Source: a virus. Taken from it: a DNA stretch of 53,414 bases. This document shows positions 36,905-44,509 of this stretch, piece by piece. The DNA lies in IMG/VR virus record IMGVR_UViG_3300032117_002338, positions 1 to 53,414 of that record. The stretch is one strand, 5' to 3'. The position numbers and the translations under genes were made by a program. Under the pieces are notes generated by a model. The model made no database searches and was not told where the DNA came from. It saw only the letters and a program-made list of their open reading frames with translations. How positions within the stretch are numbered: the stretch's first letter is position 1; every line of letters starts with the position of its first letter.

Positions 36905-37912
36905 ATGGGTAAATGGCCACACAAGAAGGCGGATGTGACGACCATCCAGCTTCAGATCAGCAACTTCTGCAACCTATCATGCCCCAGCTGTGCCAGGCAA
37001 TCCCGAAGGGACGGCGGTGAGAAGGTCAGCGATACCTTCCTAGACCTAGGGTTGATGCAACGCAGCTTCGTGCCAGGCGAATGGCCCAGCATGAACAGGG
37101 TGCTCATATGGGGCAGCATCGACGATCCCACCATGCATCCACAGCTGATACCGATCATCAAGCACTGGCTATCGATCAACGACACGCTTGAGATAAGGGT
37201 ATCCACCAACGGCAGCACGAGGACGGAGAACTTCTACTCCAGGTTGGGTGGGTTGAGTTTGGAGAGCAACCATCGCTTGAGGATCATGTTCGCCGTCGAC
37301 GGGTTGGAGGACACCAATCACATATACAGGGTTGGCAGCGACTGGAACAAGGTAAGGAGCAACTGGCGAGCCTACATCGCGGCGGGCGGATCAGCCATCT
37401 GGCAGTTCGTCGTGTTCCCACATAACCAGCATCAGCTTGAAAGCATCAGATCGCTGCATGTGGAGGAGGGGTTTGACAGGCTGGTGGTTCGCTACAGCGG
37501 TCGACCGCATGTGGACACGGATGTGAACGTGACCTCATTGGACGATCACCGGGAGAATGCCACGGTCATATGCAAGGCGATGAGGGGGCACGAGACCGCA
37601 CCCGATGCCACCAGATTGTCCCCCGAGCTATTCGTCAACCATCTGGGAGACGTCACGCCATGCTGCTACATAGATCCCAGCAACATCTTGGTCAGGGACA
37701 GGTACAGGAAGATATTGGACGGATTAGGCGGCGATGCCGCATGCAACCTCAAAGCGGCCAGCATGGATCGCATCATCGACGGACCTTGGTTCGATTGGCT
37801 GCATGATAACCTGCAGACCAACGGCGAATGCGTGACGCATTGCAAGCATAACCATGTGGATAGGCTGGTGAGGCAACCATGGAATCCCAAGGCGAGGCCG
37901 GCAGCCACCTGA
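36905..37912 (+). CDS. Radical SAM/SPASM-type protein 4 (335 aa)
   Basis: CNLSCPSC near residue 19. The C-terminal Cys set (ELFVNHLGDVTPCCYIDP near 241, NGECVTHCKHNH near 312) resembles a twitch/SPASM auxiliary-cluster domain. The IWGSIDDPTMHP stretch takes the place of the usual GGEP segment. It belongs to the same broad class as the 3.0-6.4 kb trio but is separate and late-promoted. Substrate unknown. Confidence 0.85.
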   Translation: MGKWPHKKADVTTIQLQISNFCNLSCPSCARQSRRDGGEKVSDTFLDLGLMQRSFVPGEWPSMNRVLIWGSIDDPTMHPQLIPIIKHWLSINDTLEIRVSTNGSTRTENFYSRLGGLSLESNHRLRIMFAVDGLEDTNHIYRVGSDWNKVRSNWRAYIAAGGSAIWQFVVFPHNQHQLESIRSLHVEEGFDRLVVRYSGRPHVDTDVNVTSLDDHRENATVICKAMRGHETAPDATRLSPELFVNHLGDVTPCCYIDPSNILVRDRYRKILDGLGGDAACNLKAASMDRIIDGPWFDWLHDNLQTNGECVTHCKHNHVDRLVRQPWNPKARPAAT

Positions 37913-37917
37913 TGCCA

Positions 37918-37946
37918 TTGACATCGGTATCAGGCAATGCTACAGT
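37918..37946 (+). promoter_or_regulatory. Early-type promoter
   Basis: TTGACA, N17, TACAGT preceded by TGC. Confidence 0.65.
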
Positions 37947-37986
37947 TTAACATGAAAAAACGCATTCGGTGATAGGAGACGTCCAC

Positions 37987-38382
37987 ATGCAAGAGAAGCT
38001 GATGAAGGTGCGCGAATGGTCAGATGGTGATAGCCTCTGGCGCGTGGCGTGCGACTGCGGGGATCAGAACCATGATGCGAACCTTTGGTTCGAGGCCATG
38101 GATGAGGATCACGAGGACATCAGCCTCTGCCTCAGCATGGAGATCGGCATCTACAAGCACTATAACCTACTGGAGAACCTGTGGAAGCGCATCACCATAG
38201 CCGCCAAGGTCCTGTTCACCGGCTACCACACCGCCACGGGCGAGGTGGTGTTGGATGAGGCTGGAATCAAGGCCATGCAGATCGCCCTCGAGAAGGGTGT
38301 CGCACATCAGGCCAAGGTCAAGGCTGAACGCGATGCGCAGCGTGCGGCCAACAAGGCCAAGCGAGGCAATGCTGGCGCATGA
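37987..38382 (+). CDS. Conserved T4-like phage protein with Cys/His pair motif (131 aa)
   Basis: TAGGAGA before ATG. WRVACDCGDQNHDANLWF near residue 16 (C-x-C-x4-H) and LWKRITIAAKVLFTGYHT near 64 resemble a small phage family of unknown role. The tail is Lys/Ala-rich and basic. The Cys/His cluster could bind a metal. Confidence 0.78.
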   Translation: MQEKLMKVREWSDGDSLWRVACDCGDQNHDANLWFEAMDEDHEDISLCLSMEIGIYKHYNLLENLWKRITIAAKVLFTGYHTATGEVVLDEAGIKAMQIALEKGVAHQAKVKAERDAQRAANKAKRGNAGA

Positions 38383-38397
38383 ACGTGGAGACATCGC

Positions 38398-38820
38398 ATG
38401 AGGATGATGGTTGATGTTCCATTCTCGGATCTCATGGGCAAGACCATGCGCCGCGTTGAGATGTTCGGGGATGATGAGATCGTGTTCAAGGATGTCGACG
38501 GCACGATGTACAAGCTGTACCACCAGCAGGACTGCTGCGAGACCGTGACCGTCGAGGACATATCGGGAGATCTCTCGGATCTGGTGGGCACACCCATACT
38601 GATGGCTGAGGAGATCAGCGGCTACTCTGCCTCGGAGCAATCCAGGGTCCAGCATGCGCTGATGGCCACCAAACCCAGGGACGAGGACGACGAGAGCTTC
38701 ACCTGGACGTTCTACAAGCTGGCCACCATCAAGGGTTATGTTGACATACGTTGGTATGGCGTCAGCAATGGATACTATTCGGAGAGCGTCAGCTTCTCCA
38801 AGCTCGTGGATCGGATCTAG
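38398..38820 (+). CDS. DUF7448-type phage protein (140 aa)
   Basis: FSDLMGKTMRRVEMFGDDEIVFKDVDG then YKLYHQQDCCETVTVEDISGDLSDLVGTPIL: the strongly conserved YHxQDCCExVxIEDIxGDLxDL block of this phage family. Small, soluble, function unknown. It follows the preceding gene by 15 nt. Confidence 0.85.
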   Translation: MRMMVDVPFSDLMGKTMRRVEMFGDDEIVFKDVDGTMYKLYHQQDCCETVTVEDISGDLSDLVGTPILMAEEISGYSASEQSRVQHALMATKPRDEDDESFTWTFYKLATIKGYVDIRWYGVSNGYYSESVSFSKLVDRI

Positions 38821-38905
38821 ACAACGATCAACGAGATGGCTATACTATCCGATAGCTTGATTCGTGCAACGTGTGACACGCCATGCAAGCACAGGAGGAT
38901 ATCAG

Positions 38906-39520
38906 ATGTTTAACCTAGGATCGTACACCGGGAGATTGGTGCTGTTGCACATCGCCATCATCGCCCTATCAAACTACCTCGTCACCATACCGCTGACCCT
39001 GCTGGGCATACAGCTGACATGGGCCGCGTTCACCTTCCCACTGATCGTCGTGGCAACCGACCTCACGGTTAGGCTCAGCGACAAGTACAAGGCGCGTCGC
39101 ATCGTGGCCATCGCATACATCCCAGCCATCATCGCCAGCGTGCTGGTGGTTTGGTACACGGGGGCGCCGACCAGCGTGGCGGCACGCATCGGCATCGCCA
39201 GCGGTACGGCCTACCTGTTTAGCAACCTGCTGGACGTCTACGTGTTCCAGAAGGTGCGAGAGCGCCTCAGCCAATGGTGGGCGGCCCCGGCGCTTAGCAG
39301 CATAGCTGCCAACATCATCGACACGTTCGCGTTCTTCGCGGTGGCATTCTACGCCAGCGAGAACGTGTACATGAGGGAGAATTGGATTGGGGTGGCCGAG
39401 GGCCAGACGCTGACCAAGATCATCGTCAGCGCATTGGTCATACTACCCACATATGGCGTGCTGCTCAGCTATCTCACCAAGAGATTGGGGCAATCGCTGA
39501 CCGGCAAGGTCGCCTCGTAA
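38906..39520 (+). CDS. YhhQ/VUT-type queuosine-precursor transporter (204 aa)
   Basis: AGGAGG before the ATG at 38906. About six membrane spans; FTFPLIVVATDLTVRLSDKY near 38 and the C-terminal SSIAANIIDTFAFFAVAFYAS near 128 are typical of the vitamin-uptake-transporter/DUF165 family, which imports queuosine precursors (preQ0/preQ1). In phages this can feed 7-deazaguanine DNA or tRNA modification. No other queuosine or deazaguanine gene is recognised in the window. Confidence 0.85.
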   Translation: MFNLGSYTGRLVLLHIAIIALSNYLVTIPLTLLGIQLTWAAFTFPLIVVATDLTVRLSDKYKARRIVAIAYIPAIIASVLVVWYTGAPTSVAARIGIASGTAYLFSNLLDVYVFQKVRERLSQWWAAPALSSIAANIIDTFAFFAVAFYASENVYMRENWIGVAEGQTLTKIIVSALVILPTYGVLLSYLTKRLGQSLTGKVAS

Positions 39521-39540
39521 ACCATCATAAGGCACTCAAC

Positions 39541-39567
39541 AGAACAGGGGCGTCAAGCCCCTGTTCT
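39541..39567. terminator. Bidirectional terminator hairpin
   Basis: AGAACAGGGGC-GTCAA-GCCCCTGTTCT between converging genes. Confidence 0.75.
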
Positions 39568-39589
39568 CATGATCAACGCACGGATCTGA

Positions 39590-40288
39590 TCAGTCCACGA
39601 ATTTGACATCCATCGGCTGCTTCTTGAACGAGCCGAAGCTGATGGTGTGATCGGCGTGATGTATCTTGCGATTCATCTTCTCGTTCCTGTAACCCACACC
39701 CATGAGCAGAGCTGGCTTGTTCCTCATGCCCAGCACGTCGCGTATGCCATCGAGGTCGCCGCATTGGCAGCATCCCGTGGCGTAACCCAGCATGTTGCTG
39801 ATGAAGTTGACGTATCCAGCCGATATACCCATGGCCATGGTGGCATCGCGCTCGATGCTGAACACCACACCCTCATCGATCTGCCCTTGGCTCTTCTTGA
39901 AGGTCTCGGCGTTGCGCGGTGGTCCGAACTCGCCGGAGTCTATCTCGTCGAGGGATTTCCTCTCATAGATTATCAGCAGGTTGGCCAGCGTCTGTGGGTT
40001 GGTGTATGAGCGCCCGCGTGGTGGATATCCTCCCACCGGACCCATCTTCTGTGGATCCATTATGGCACCCTGTGTGAGCTCATAGATCTGCTCTATGACG
40101 CTGCGATTGGTTATGAACTGCAGGCGGTAGTAGCTGATGTTCTGCTTGCTGGGGCATTGCGTGGCCGCCTCGGCTATGAGGTCTATGTCCTCCTTGGGTA
40201 TCTCCCTGCTGAGATCCCAGTTACGCTGGCAGTGTTGGCTTCTGTGTATGGCTTTGACCACATTGGCATGTGTGAATTCGATGCTCAT
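39590..40288 (-). CDS. Nitroreductase-family flavoprotein 2 (232 aa)
   Basis: HCQRNWDLSREIPKEDIDLIAEAATQCPSKQ near residues 19-49 is shared with the protein at 10021. RDATMAMGISAGYVNFISNMLGYATGC near 146-172 is the FMN/dimer helix. Late box CATAAATA lies upstream on the same strand, with GAGAGAG before the ATG. Substrate unknown. A diverging third member starts 143 nt away. Confidence 0.85.
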   Translation of the reverse strand: MSIEFTHANVVKAIHRSQHCQRNWDLSREIPKEDIDLIAEAATQCPSKQNISYYRLQFITNRSVIEQIYELTQGAIMDPQKMGPVGGYPPRGRSYTNPQTLANLLIIYERKSLDEIDSGEFGPPRNAETFKKSQGQIDEGVVFSIERDATMAMGISAGYVNFISNMLGYATGCCQCGDLDGIRDVLGMRNKPALLMGVGYRNEKMNRKIHHADHTISFGSFKKQPMDVKFVD

Positions 40289-40341
40289 GTCATCTCTCTC
40301 CTATGGTTGATGGATGCAAGTCATGTCCATGCATCCGAATC

Positions 40342-40349
40342 TATTTATG
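40342..40349 (-). promoter_or_regulatory. Late box CATAAATA for nitroreductase 2
   Basis: Reverse-strand box 53 nt before the ATG at 40288. Confidence 0.6.
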
Positions 40350-40369
40350 GTTGGTCAGAGTCACGGCGG

Positions 40370-40399
40370 TTGCTATGGCCGGCGCGGTAAAGCTATAAT
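40370..40399 (+). promoter_or_regulatory. Sigma70-like promoter for nitroreductase 3
   Basis: TTGCTA, N18, TATAAT; 31 nt before the ATG. Confidence 0.55.
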
Positions 40400-40430
40400 G
40401 ACAGCGTCATCAACAGTGGAGGTAAATCAC

Positions 40431-41039
40431 ATGGCTGAATTCAAAGACCTAATCGACCGGCGCAGGAGCGTGCGAGACTTAGATCCAAGCCACGAGATCT
40501 TGGATGAGGATCTAAACTACATCGTCGAGTCGGCGATGACCACCCCAACCAGCTTCAACATACAGAACTGGCGGTTCGTGGCCGTGCGTGATCGCGGAAT
40601 CAAGGAGAAGATCAAGAGAGCATCATGGAACCAAACGCAGGTGGCCAGCAACAGCGTCCTCATGCTGCTCTGCGCCGATATCAAGGCGTGGGACAAGGAT
40701 CCAGAGCGCTATTGGGTGGCCAACGGTGCGGAGGTCGCCGCGACCATGGCTGAGATGACTCGAGGCTTCTACAACGGCAAGCCTGACATACAGCGGGATG
40801 AGGCCATGCGCAGCATCGGCATGGCGGCCACCGCCATCATGCTGGCAGCCACCGATATAGGTTACAAGTGCAGCCCGATGGTAGGGTTCGATCCAGTCTC
40901 CGTGGCGGAGATCATCAACCTGCCGGAGGATCACGTCGTCGGCATGATGATCGCCATCGGCAAGAGCGATAGCGACCCCTATCCCAAGACCACGATACCG
41001 ATCCGAGAGGCGCTGATCTACGACTTCTTCCCGTCTTGA
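40431..41039 (+). CDS. Nitroreductase-family flavoprotein 3 (202 aa)
   Basis: TGGAGG before ATG. The canonical N-terminus FKDLIDRRRSVRDLDPSHEI, SAMTTPTSFNIQNWRFV near 37, and the helix RSIGMAATAIMLAATDIGYKCSPM near 126 are textbook nitroreductase elements (FMN-binding R-R-S-x-R; PxxxNxQxW). It is closer to bacterial nitroreductases than the other two and may be a separate acquisition. Confidence 0.92.
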   Translation: MAEFKDLIDRRRSVRDLDPSHEILDEDLNYIVESAMTTPTSFNIQNWRFVAVRDRGIKEKIKRASWNQTQVASNSVLMLLCADIKAWDKDPERYWVANGAEVAATMAEMTRGFYNGKPDIQRDEAMRSIGMAATAIMLAATDIGYKCSPMVGFDPVSVAEIINLPEDHVVGMMIAIGKSDSDPYPKTTIPIREALIYDFFPS

Positions 41040-41064
41040 CAATGGCACGGGCAGGTGCTATCCT
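41036..41064 (+). promoter_or_regulatory. Early-type promoter for the L,D-transpeptidase
   Basis: TTGACA, N17, TATCCT with TGC before the -10; overlaps the stop of nitroreductase 3. Confidence 0.65.
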
Positions 41065-41098
41065 GCCCGTTACCAACAATGCCATAGGGGACCAAACC

Positions 41099-41551
41099 AT
41101 GTTGAAGAAACTGATCACGGCGGCGGTGTTCTCGCTATCCGCATCAATGGCCTCGGCCGCGACCATCGAGATCGACACGCAGCATCGGGTCCTGATGCTG
41201 ATGCAGGATGACGGGACCACCAAGACCTATCGCATCGCGGTGGGGCGGCCCGATGAGCAATGGACGGGTGTGAAGAAGATCACGCGCAAGGCCGAATGGC
41301 CGGAATGGCATCCCACGGCGCAGGAACGCGACGAGGATCCAACGCTGCCGTCCGTGGTGCCAGGTGGACCCGGCAACCCGCTGGGTGCCCGTGCGCTGTA
41401 CATCGGAGGCACGCTGTATCGAATCCATGGCACCACCAAACCAAAGAGCATCGGGCATGCGGCCAGCGGCGGTTGCTTCCGCATGCTGAACAGGGATGTG
41501 ATCGATCTCTATGATCGAGTGCCGGTTGGCACGACGGTCATCGTGCGATGA
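41099..41551 (+). CDS. Secreted L,D-transpeptidase (YkuD fold, 150 aa)
   Basis: Signal peptide MLKKLITAAVFSLSASMASA, cleavage after ASA. The YkuD core is complete: PLGARALYIGGTLYRIHGT near 98 (the HGT motif), then HAASGGCFRMLNRDVIDLY with the catalytic Cys in S-x-G-C-x-R near 128. It forms 3-3 cross-links in, or anchors proteins to, periplasmic peptidoglycan. It has its own promoter; its stop overlaps the following micropeptide (ATGATGG). Host-derived by appearance. Confidence 0.92.
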   Translation: MLKKLITAAVFSLSASMASAATIEIDTQHRVLMLMQDDGTTKTYRIAVGRPDEQWTGVKKITRKAEWPEWHPTAQERDEDPTLPSVVPGGPGNPLGARALYIGGTLYRIHGTTKPKSIGHAASGGCFRMLNRDVIDLYDRVPVGTTVIVR

Positions 41552-41643
41552 TGGTGACACGCGGGACAAGGATGGTGGTGGCTGTGGCATACGTCGCCAT
41601 CTTCATCGTGCTGGAGATCGCAGCCATCATAAAATGGGGATGA
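41551..41643 (+). CDS. 30-aa membrane peptide coupled to the L,D-transpeptidase
   Basis: ATG overlaps the transpeptidase stop by one base. The product has a basic start (MVTRGTRM) and one span (VAVAYVAIFIVLEIAAII). Followed by Sir2 3 nt later. Possibly a small membrane anchor or holin-like peptide; the evidence is the tight spacing. Confidence 0.55.
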   Translation: MVTRGTRMVVAVAYVAIFIVLEIAAIIKWG

Positions 41644-41646
41644 GGG

Positions 41647-42378
41647 ATGCCTAAAGATTCGCAGGCGAGGTTGATAGTGTTCAGTGGCGCTGGCCTGTCG
41701 GCCGACAGCGGCATCCCAACCTTCAGGGGCAGCGACGGCCTCTGGGAGGGGCATGACGTGGATGTGGTGGCCAACGGTTCCACATGGCGAGACAACAGGG
41801 ACATCGTCAGGACATTCTACAACGCACGCAGATCAAATCTAGCCAACGTCGAGCCAAACCCAGCACATGCCATGATCGCCGATTGGCAACGTCGATTCAA
41901 CACCGTGATCATGACCCAGAACGTGGATGATCTCCTGGAGCGTGCCGGCTGCAGGGATGTGATACATCTACATGGGGAGCTGACCAAGATGCGCTGCGTG
42001 GCATGCGGCAGGGAATGGGACGTTGGCTATGATGAGGTCAGCGAGGATCACCGCTGTCCAAAGTGCAACAGCCTCAGGGGTGTGAGGCCGAAGGTGGTGT
42101 TCTTCGACGAGATAGCACCGCAATACTCGCTCATGCATGCGGCGTTCAAACGCCTGCGCCGGGAGGATTGCGTGGTGGTCATAGGATCCAGCGGGCAGGT
42201 GATCAACATGGATGCGTTCCTGTTCGATAAACCCTGCATGAAGGTGCTCAACAACCTGGAATCGTCGAGATTCGTGGACGAGTCCATATACGACCACGTG
42301 TTCATGGGTCGCGCCAGCGAGGTTTGGCCAGATGTGGATAGGGTCGTTGGAGAGCACATGGAGATATTGACAGGATAG
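41647..42378 (+). CDS. Sir2-family NAD-dependent deacylase (243 aa)
   Basis: FSGAGLSADSGIPTFRGSDGLW near residue 12 (NAD site), MTQNVDDLLERAG near 93, catalytic His in IHLHGELTKMRC near 109, zinc Cys pairs CVAC and CPKC, and VVIGSSGQV near 177. Full-length for a class III (CobB-like) sirtuin. It removes acyl groups from Lys while consuming NAD and yielding nicotinamide, the NAMPT substrate. GGGATG-type ribosome site. Confidence 0.93.
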   Translation: MPKDSQARLIVFSGAGLSADSGIPTFRGSDGLWEGHDVDVVANGSTWRDNRDIVRTFYNARRSNLANVEPNPAHAMIADWQRRFNTVIMTQNVDDLLERAGCRDVIHLHGELTKMRCVACGREWDVGYDEVSEDHRCPKCNSLRGVRPKVVFFDEIAPQYSLMHAAFKRLRREDCVVVIGSSGQVINMDAFLFDKPCMKVLNNLESSRFVDESIYDHVFMGRASEVWPDVDRVVGEHMEILTG

Positions 42379-42436
42379 TCATGAGATGTGCATACTTGCA
42401 CGGTAAATACCTCACCGCAGATCATGCGGTTGGATA

Positions 42437-42510
42437 GCTCTCATAGTATAAAAGCAGTACACGTGATTGGTAATCACGAGACGCAGGGGCGGTACCTGCT
42501 GGGAGCACCA
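42437..42510 (+). tRNA. tRNA-Thr(GGT) with aberrant T loop
   Basis: GCTCTCA/TGGGAGC acceptor, D stem GTAT/GTAC, CGTGA-TTGGTAA-TCACG arm, T stem GCAGG/CCTGC, encoded CCA. The T loop reads GGCGGTA, unlike any canonical TTCRANN. Standard tRNA searches could miss it. Confidence 0.82.
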
Positions 42511-42527
42511 TTCCTCACCCAGAGGAC

Positions 42528-42535
42528 GATAAATA
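42528..42535 (+). promoter_or_regulatory. Late box GATAAATA, leaderless arrangement
   Basis: Predicted +1 two bases before the ATG at 42543. Confidence 0.6.
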
Positions 42536-42542
42536 TTCTTCC

Positions 42543-42893
42543 ATGCCAAACGATAAGAAACCCAAGGTATCGGATATCATACGCTCTGTCATGGGCGATA
42601 GGATAGCACAGGATGCCAACCCTGGTAAGATGTGTAAAGACAGTCGCCAGCGAAAGAACCAAACCATAACCAGCTACCAGCTGTTGGGCTTCAAGCTCAA
42701 CGGGGTCGACGGCAGGGTACACGGATGCGATCACGATTACTACAGGGATCACTCCGGCGACATCAGGGACCTGCAACGTCGCCTCGGGGATGCGCTGCGC
42801 GATGCCGGGTATGACATAGACCACGTGGTGCTCATGCCGGTCGAGAACAACAGGCATTGGTCACTCAGCTTCACGGTAACCACCAGCATCTGA
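42543..42893 (+). CDS. Unknown late protein (116 aa)
   Basis: No Shine-Dalgarno; a late box sits 7 nt upstream. Features are KPKVSDIIRSVMGD at the start and a Tyr/Asp/His-rich middle (HGCDHDYYRDHSGDIRDLQ). Soluble. No family is recognised. Confidence 0.68.
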   Translation: MPNDKKPKVSDIIRSVMGDRIAQDANPGKMCKDSRQRKNQTITSYQLLGFKLNGVDGRVHGCDHDYYRDHSGDIRDLQRRLGDALRDAGYDIDHVVLMPVENNRHWSLSFTVTTSI

Positions 42894-42908
42894 CCCCATG
42901 CCTTGGAC

Positions 42909-42916
42909 CATAAATA
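42909..42916 (+). promoter_or_regulatory. Late box CATAAATA
   Basis: 26 nt before the ATG at 42943; this gene keeps a short leader with GAGGG. Confidence 0.6.
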
Positions 42917-42942
42917 ACCAACGATAGACACGAGGGTGTTGG

Positions 42943-43527
42943 ATGCTGATACGTGACATAATATCCCCAACCGTGCTGCGCGAGGCGATGGATCCAGGTG
43001 ACTACGGTGGCTGGATAGATGCTCGCACTGGCAAGGTCACCCTCATAGACCGAGGCAGCACCCACATGCAAACGGCCGTCGATAAGCTGGGCGTGATATC
43101 GCATGTCCGTGCCAATTCACAGGAGTTTGAGTTCGACTATCCGGCGGCATACGCACACCATCTGGTGAGATTCGTCAGCGACAGCTACCCCATAGCGTTT
43201 GGAATCAGCGGTTTCACGGCGGACATATACAGGACGTTCAAGGTGTGGTATCCCGCAGCAGCCAAGGCTGATGTCGTGTATGTGGATGTCGAGGACACCA
43301 ACGAGGGCCACAGGTACGAGATGCACGACCCGCGGGACAAGGTCAACCTGCGGCAGGGATTTGGTCCCCAGACCGCCAGCGAATCAGAGGTCTGGGACGA
43401 GCCAAACCCAAAGAGCAAGCATGATAAGCTGAGCCCATCCGATAAGGCCGCAGCCAAAACCCGTGCTCGGCGAGCTGGCCGCAGATACCCAAATCTCATC
43501 GATAACATGTGGGCATCGCGCAGATAG
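42943..43527 (+). CDS. Late phage protein (194 aa)
   Basis: MLIRDIISPTVLREAMDPGD resembles the N-terminal style of other late genes here (MRISEI/MKISEI). A globular part (residues 20-130) contains GGWIDARTGKVTLIDRGSTHM, and a basic tail (AAAKTRARRAGRRYPN) follows. Virion or nucleic-acid-binding protein is possible. No family is recognised. Confidence 0.72.
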   Translation: MLIRDIISPTVLREAMDPGDYGGWIDARTGKVTLIDRGSTHMQTAVDKLGVISHVRANSQEFEFDYPAAYAHHLVRFVSDSYPIAFGISGFTADIYRTFKVWYPAAAKADVVYVDVEDTNEGHRYEMHDPRDKVNLRQGFGPQTASESEVWDEPNPKSKHDKLSPSDKAAAKTRARRAGRRYPNLIDNMWASRR

Positions 43528-43564
43528 TCGCCATATCAGGCCAAAAACACCACGATATGCGTGG

Positions 43565-43593
43565 TTGACGGCATGCCGTCATCGTGCTATCGT
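43565..43593 (+). promoter_or_regulatory. Early-type promoter
   Basis: TTGACG, N17, TATCGT preceded by TGC. Confidence 0.7.
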
Positions 43594-43625
43594 AACCAAA
43601 TAGCGCAAAGCAACGGAGATGCATC

Positions 43626-44396
43626 ATGGGCGGCGACGGTTTGGGAGATAGCATCAAGAGATTCATACTGATCACGGTCGTGCTGTTCCTCGTGTCTTTA
43701 CCAGCGTTCGCGCCGGAGATGTTCATCGTCGTCTCGGTGCTAGCATGGCCTCTGATCATGCTGTTCTTCATCGTCCGCTCGTTCTTCTTCGATCTGTCGC
43801 ATAGCCTACCTTGGTTCGTGTTCGTGGCGTCAGATCTCGGGGTCGGACACATGGTGGGCTACTGTTTGGTGTTCATGTGCCTGGGTGCCGTGGCCAATGG
43901 TGGCAGGGGTGCCGTGGCCATGCTGTGCTTCTACGGTCCCACCATGCTGATACCTGTGCTGTGGACGGCGTTGGGGCTGGGGGTGGTGCACAAGGGCGGA
44001 TGGGAAGGATACAAGAAGGACATGTACACCGACACCTGCAAGGATGTCTACGTGCCCGGCACGGTGTACGAGGATGGCATACAGGGACGCGATCTCAAGA
44101 TACTCTGCACGTATGTCCCCAACCCCGGGTTGGAACTGCCATCATTCACCGAGGACGAGAAGGGCGGCATCACGGATGTCGTGCCATATGGTGGTGCGGT
44201 GGCATCGCGCAAGTCGTCCCAGGATGCTGAATCTCCGGGCGAGGCATCTCCGATCGACGGTGTGTCGAGGAAGCTGGATAAGCTGATCAACGAATCGAGA
44301 CCGATCACGACGGATGATCGTAAGGCGATCACCTCCCCCGATGGCAAGTGCGTCACCCGCAGGATCAACAACGGGTGGGAAGTGACATGCAAGTGA
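43626..44396 (+). CDS. Polytopic membrane protein with cytoplasmic tail (256 aa)
   Basis: CGGAG before ATG. Three to four membrane spans in residues 10-125 (FILITVVLFLVSLPAF; VSVLAWPLIMLFFIVRSFFF; MVGYCLVFMCLGAVA; LCFYGPTMLIPVLWTALG), then a 130-residue soluble domain with four Cys. Early promoter, so it probably alters the host membrane. No family is recognised. Confidence 0.75.
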   Translation: MGGDGLGDSIKRFILITVVLFLVSLPAFAPEMFIVVSVLAWPLIMLFFIVRSFFFDLSHSLPWFVFVASDLGVGHMVGYCLVFMCLGAVANGGRGAVAMLCFYGPTMLIPVLWTALGLGVVHKGGWEGYKKDMYTDTCKDVYVPGTVYEDGIQGRDLKILCTYVPNPGLELPSFTEDEKGGITDVVPYGGAVASRKSSQDAESPGEASPIDGVSRKLDKLINESRPITTDDRKAITSPDGKCVTRRINNGWEVTCK

Positions 44397-44473
44397 ACGC
44401 TGTCAACCATTAAATCTCGATCACATGTGCATGCATGTTTGATATTCAGGTTGCGCCTCCCGCGGCGTCTTGG

Positions 44474-44481
44474 TTAAATAA
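44474..44481 (+). promoter_or_regulatory. Late-type box TTAAATAA before prkA
   Basis: 29 nt before the ATG, with GGGAG as ribosome site. Confidence 0.5.
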
Positions 44482-44509
44482 CTACAGTGAAAACGCGGGA
44501 GTTCCACAC

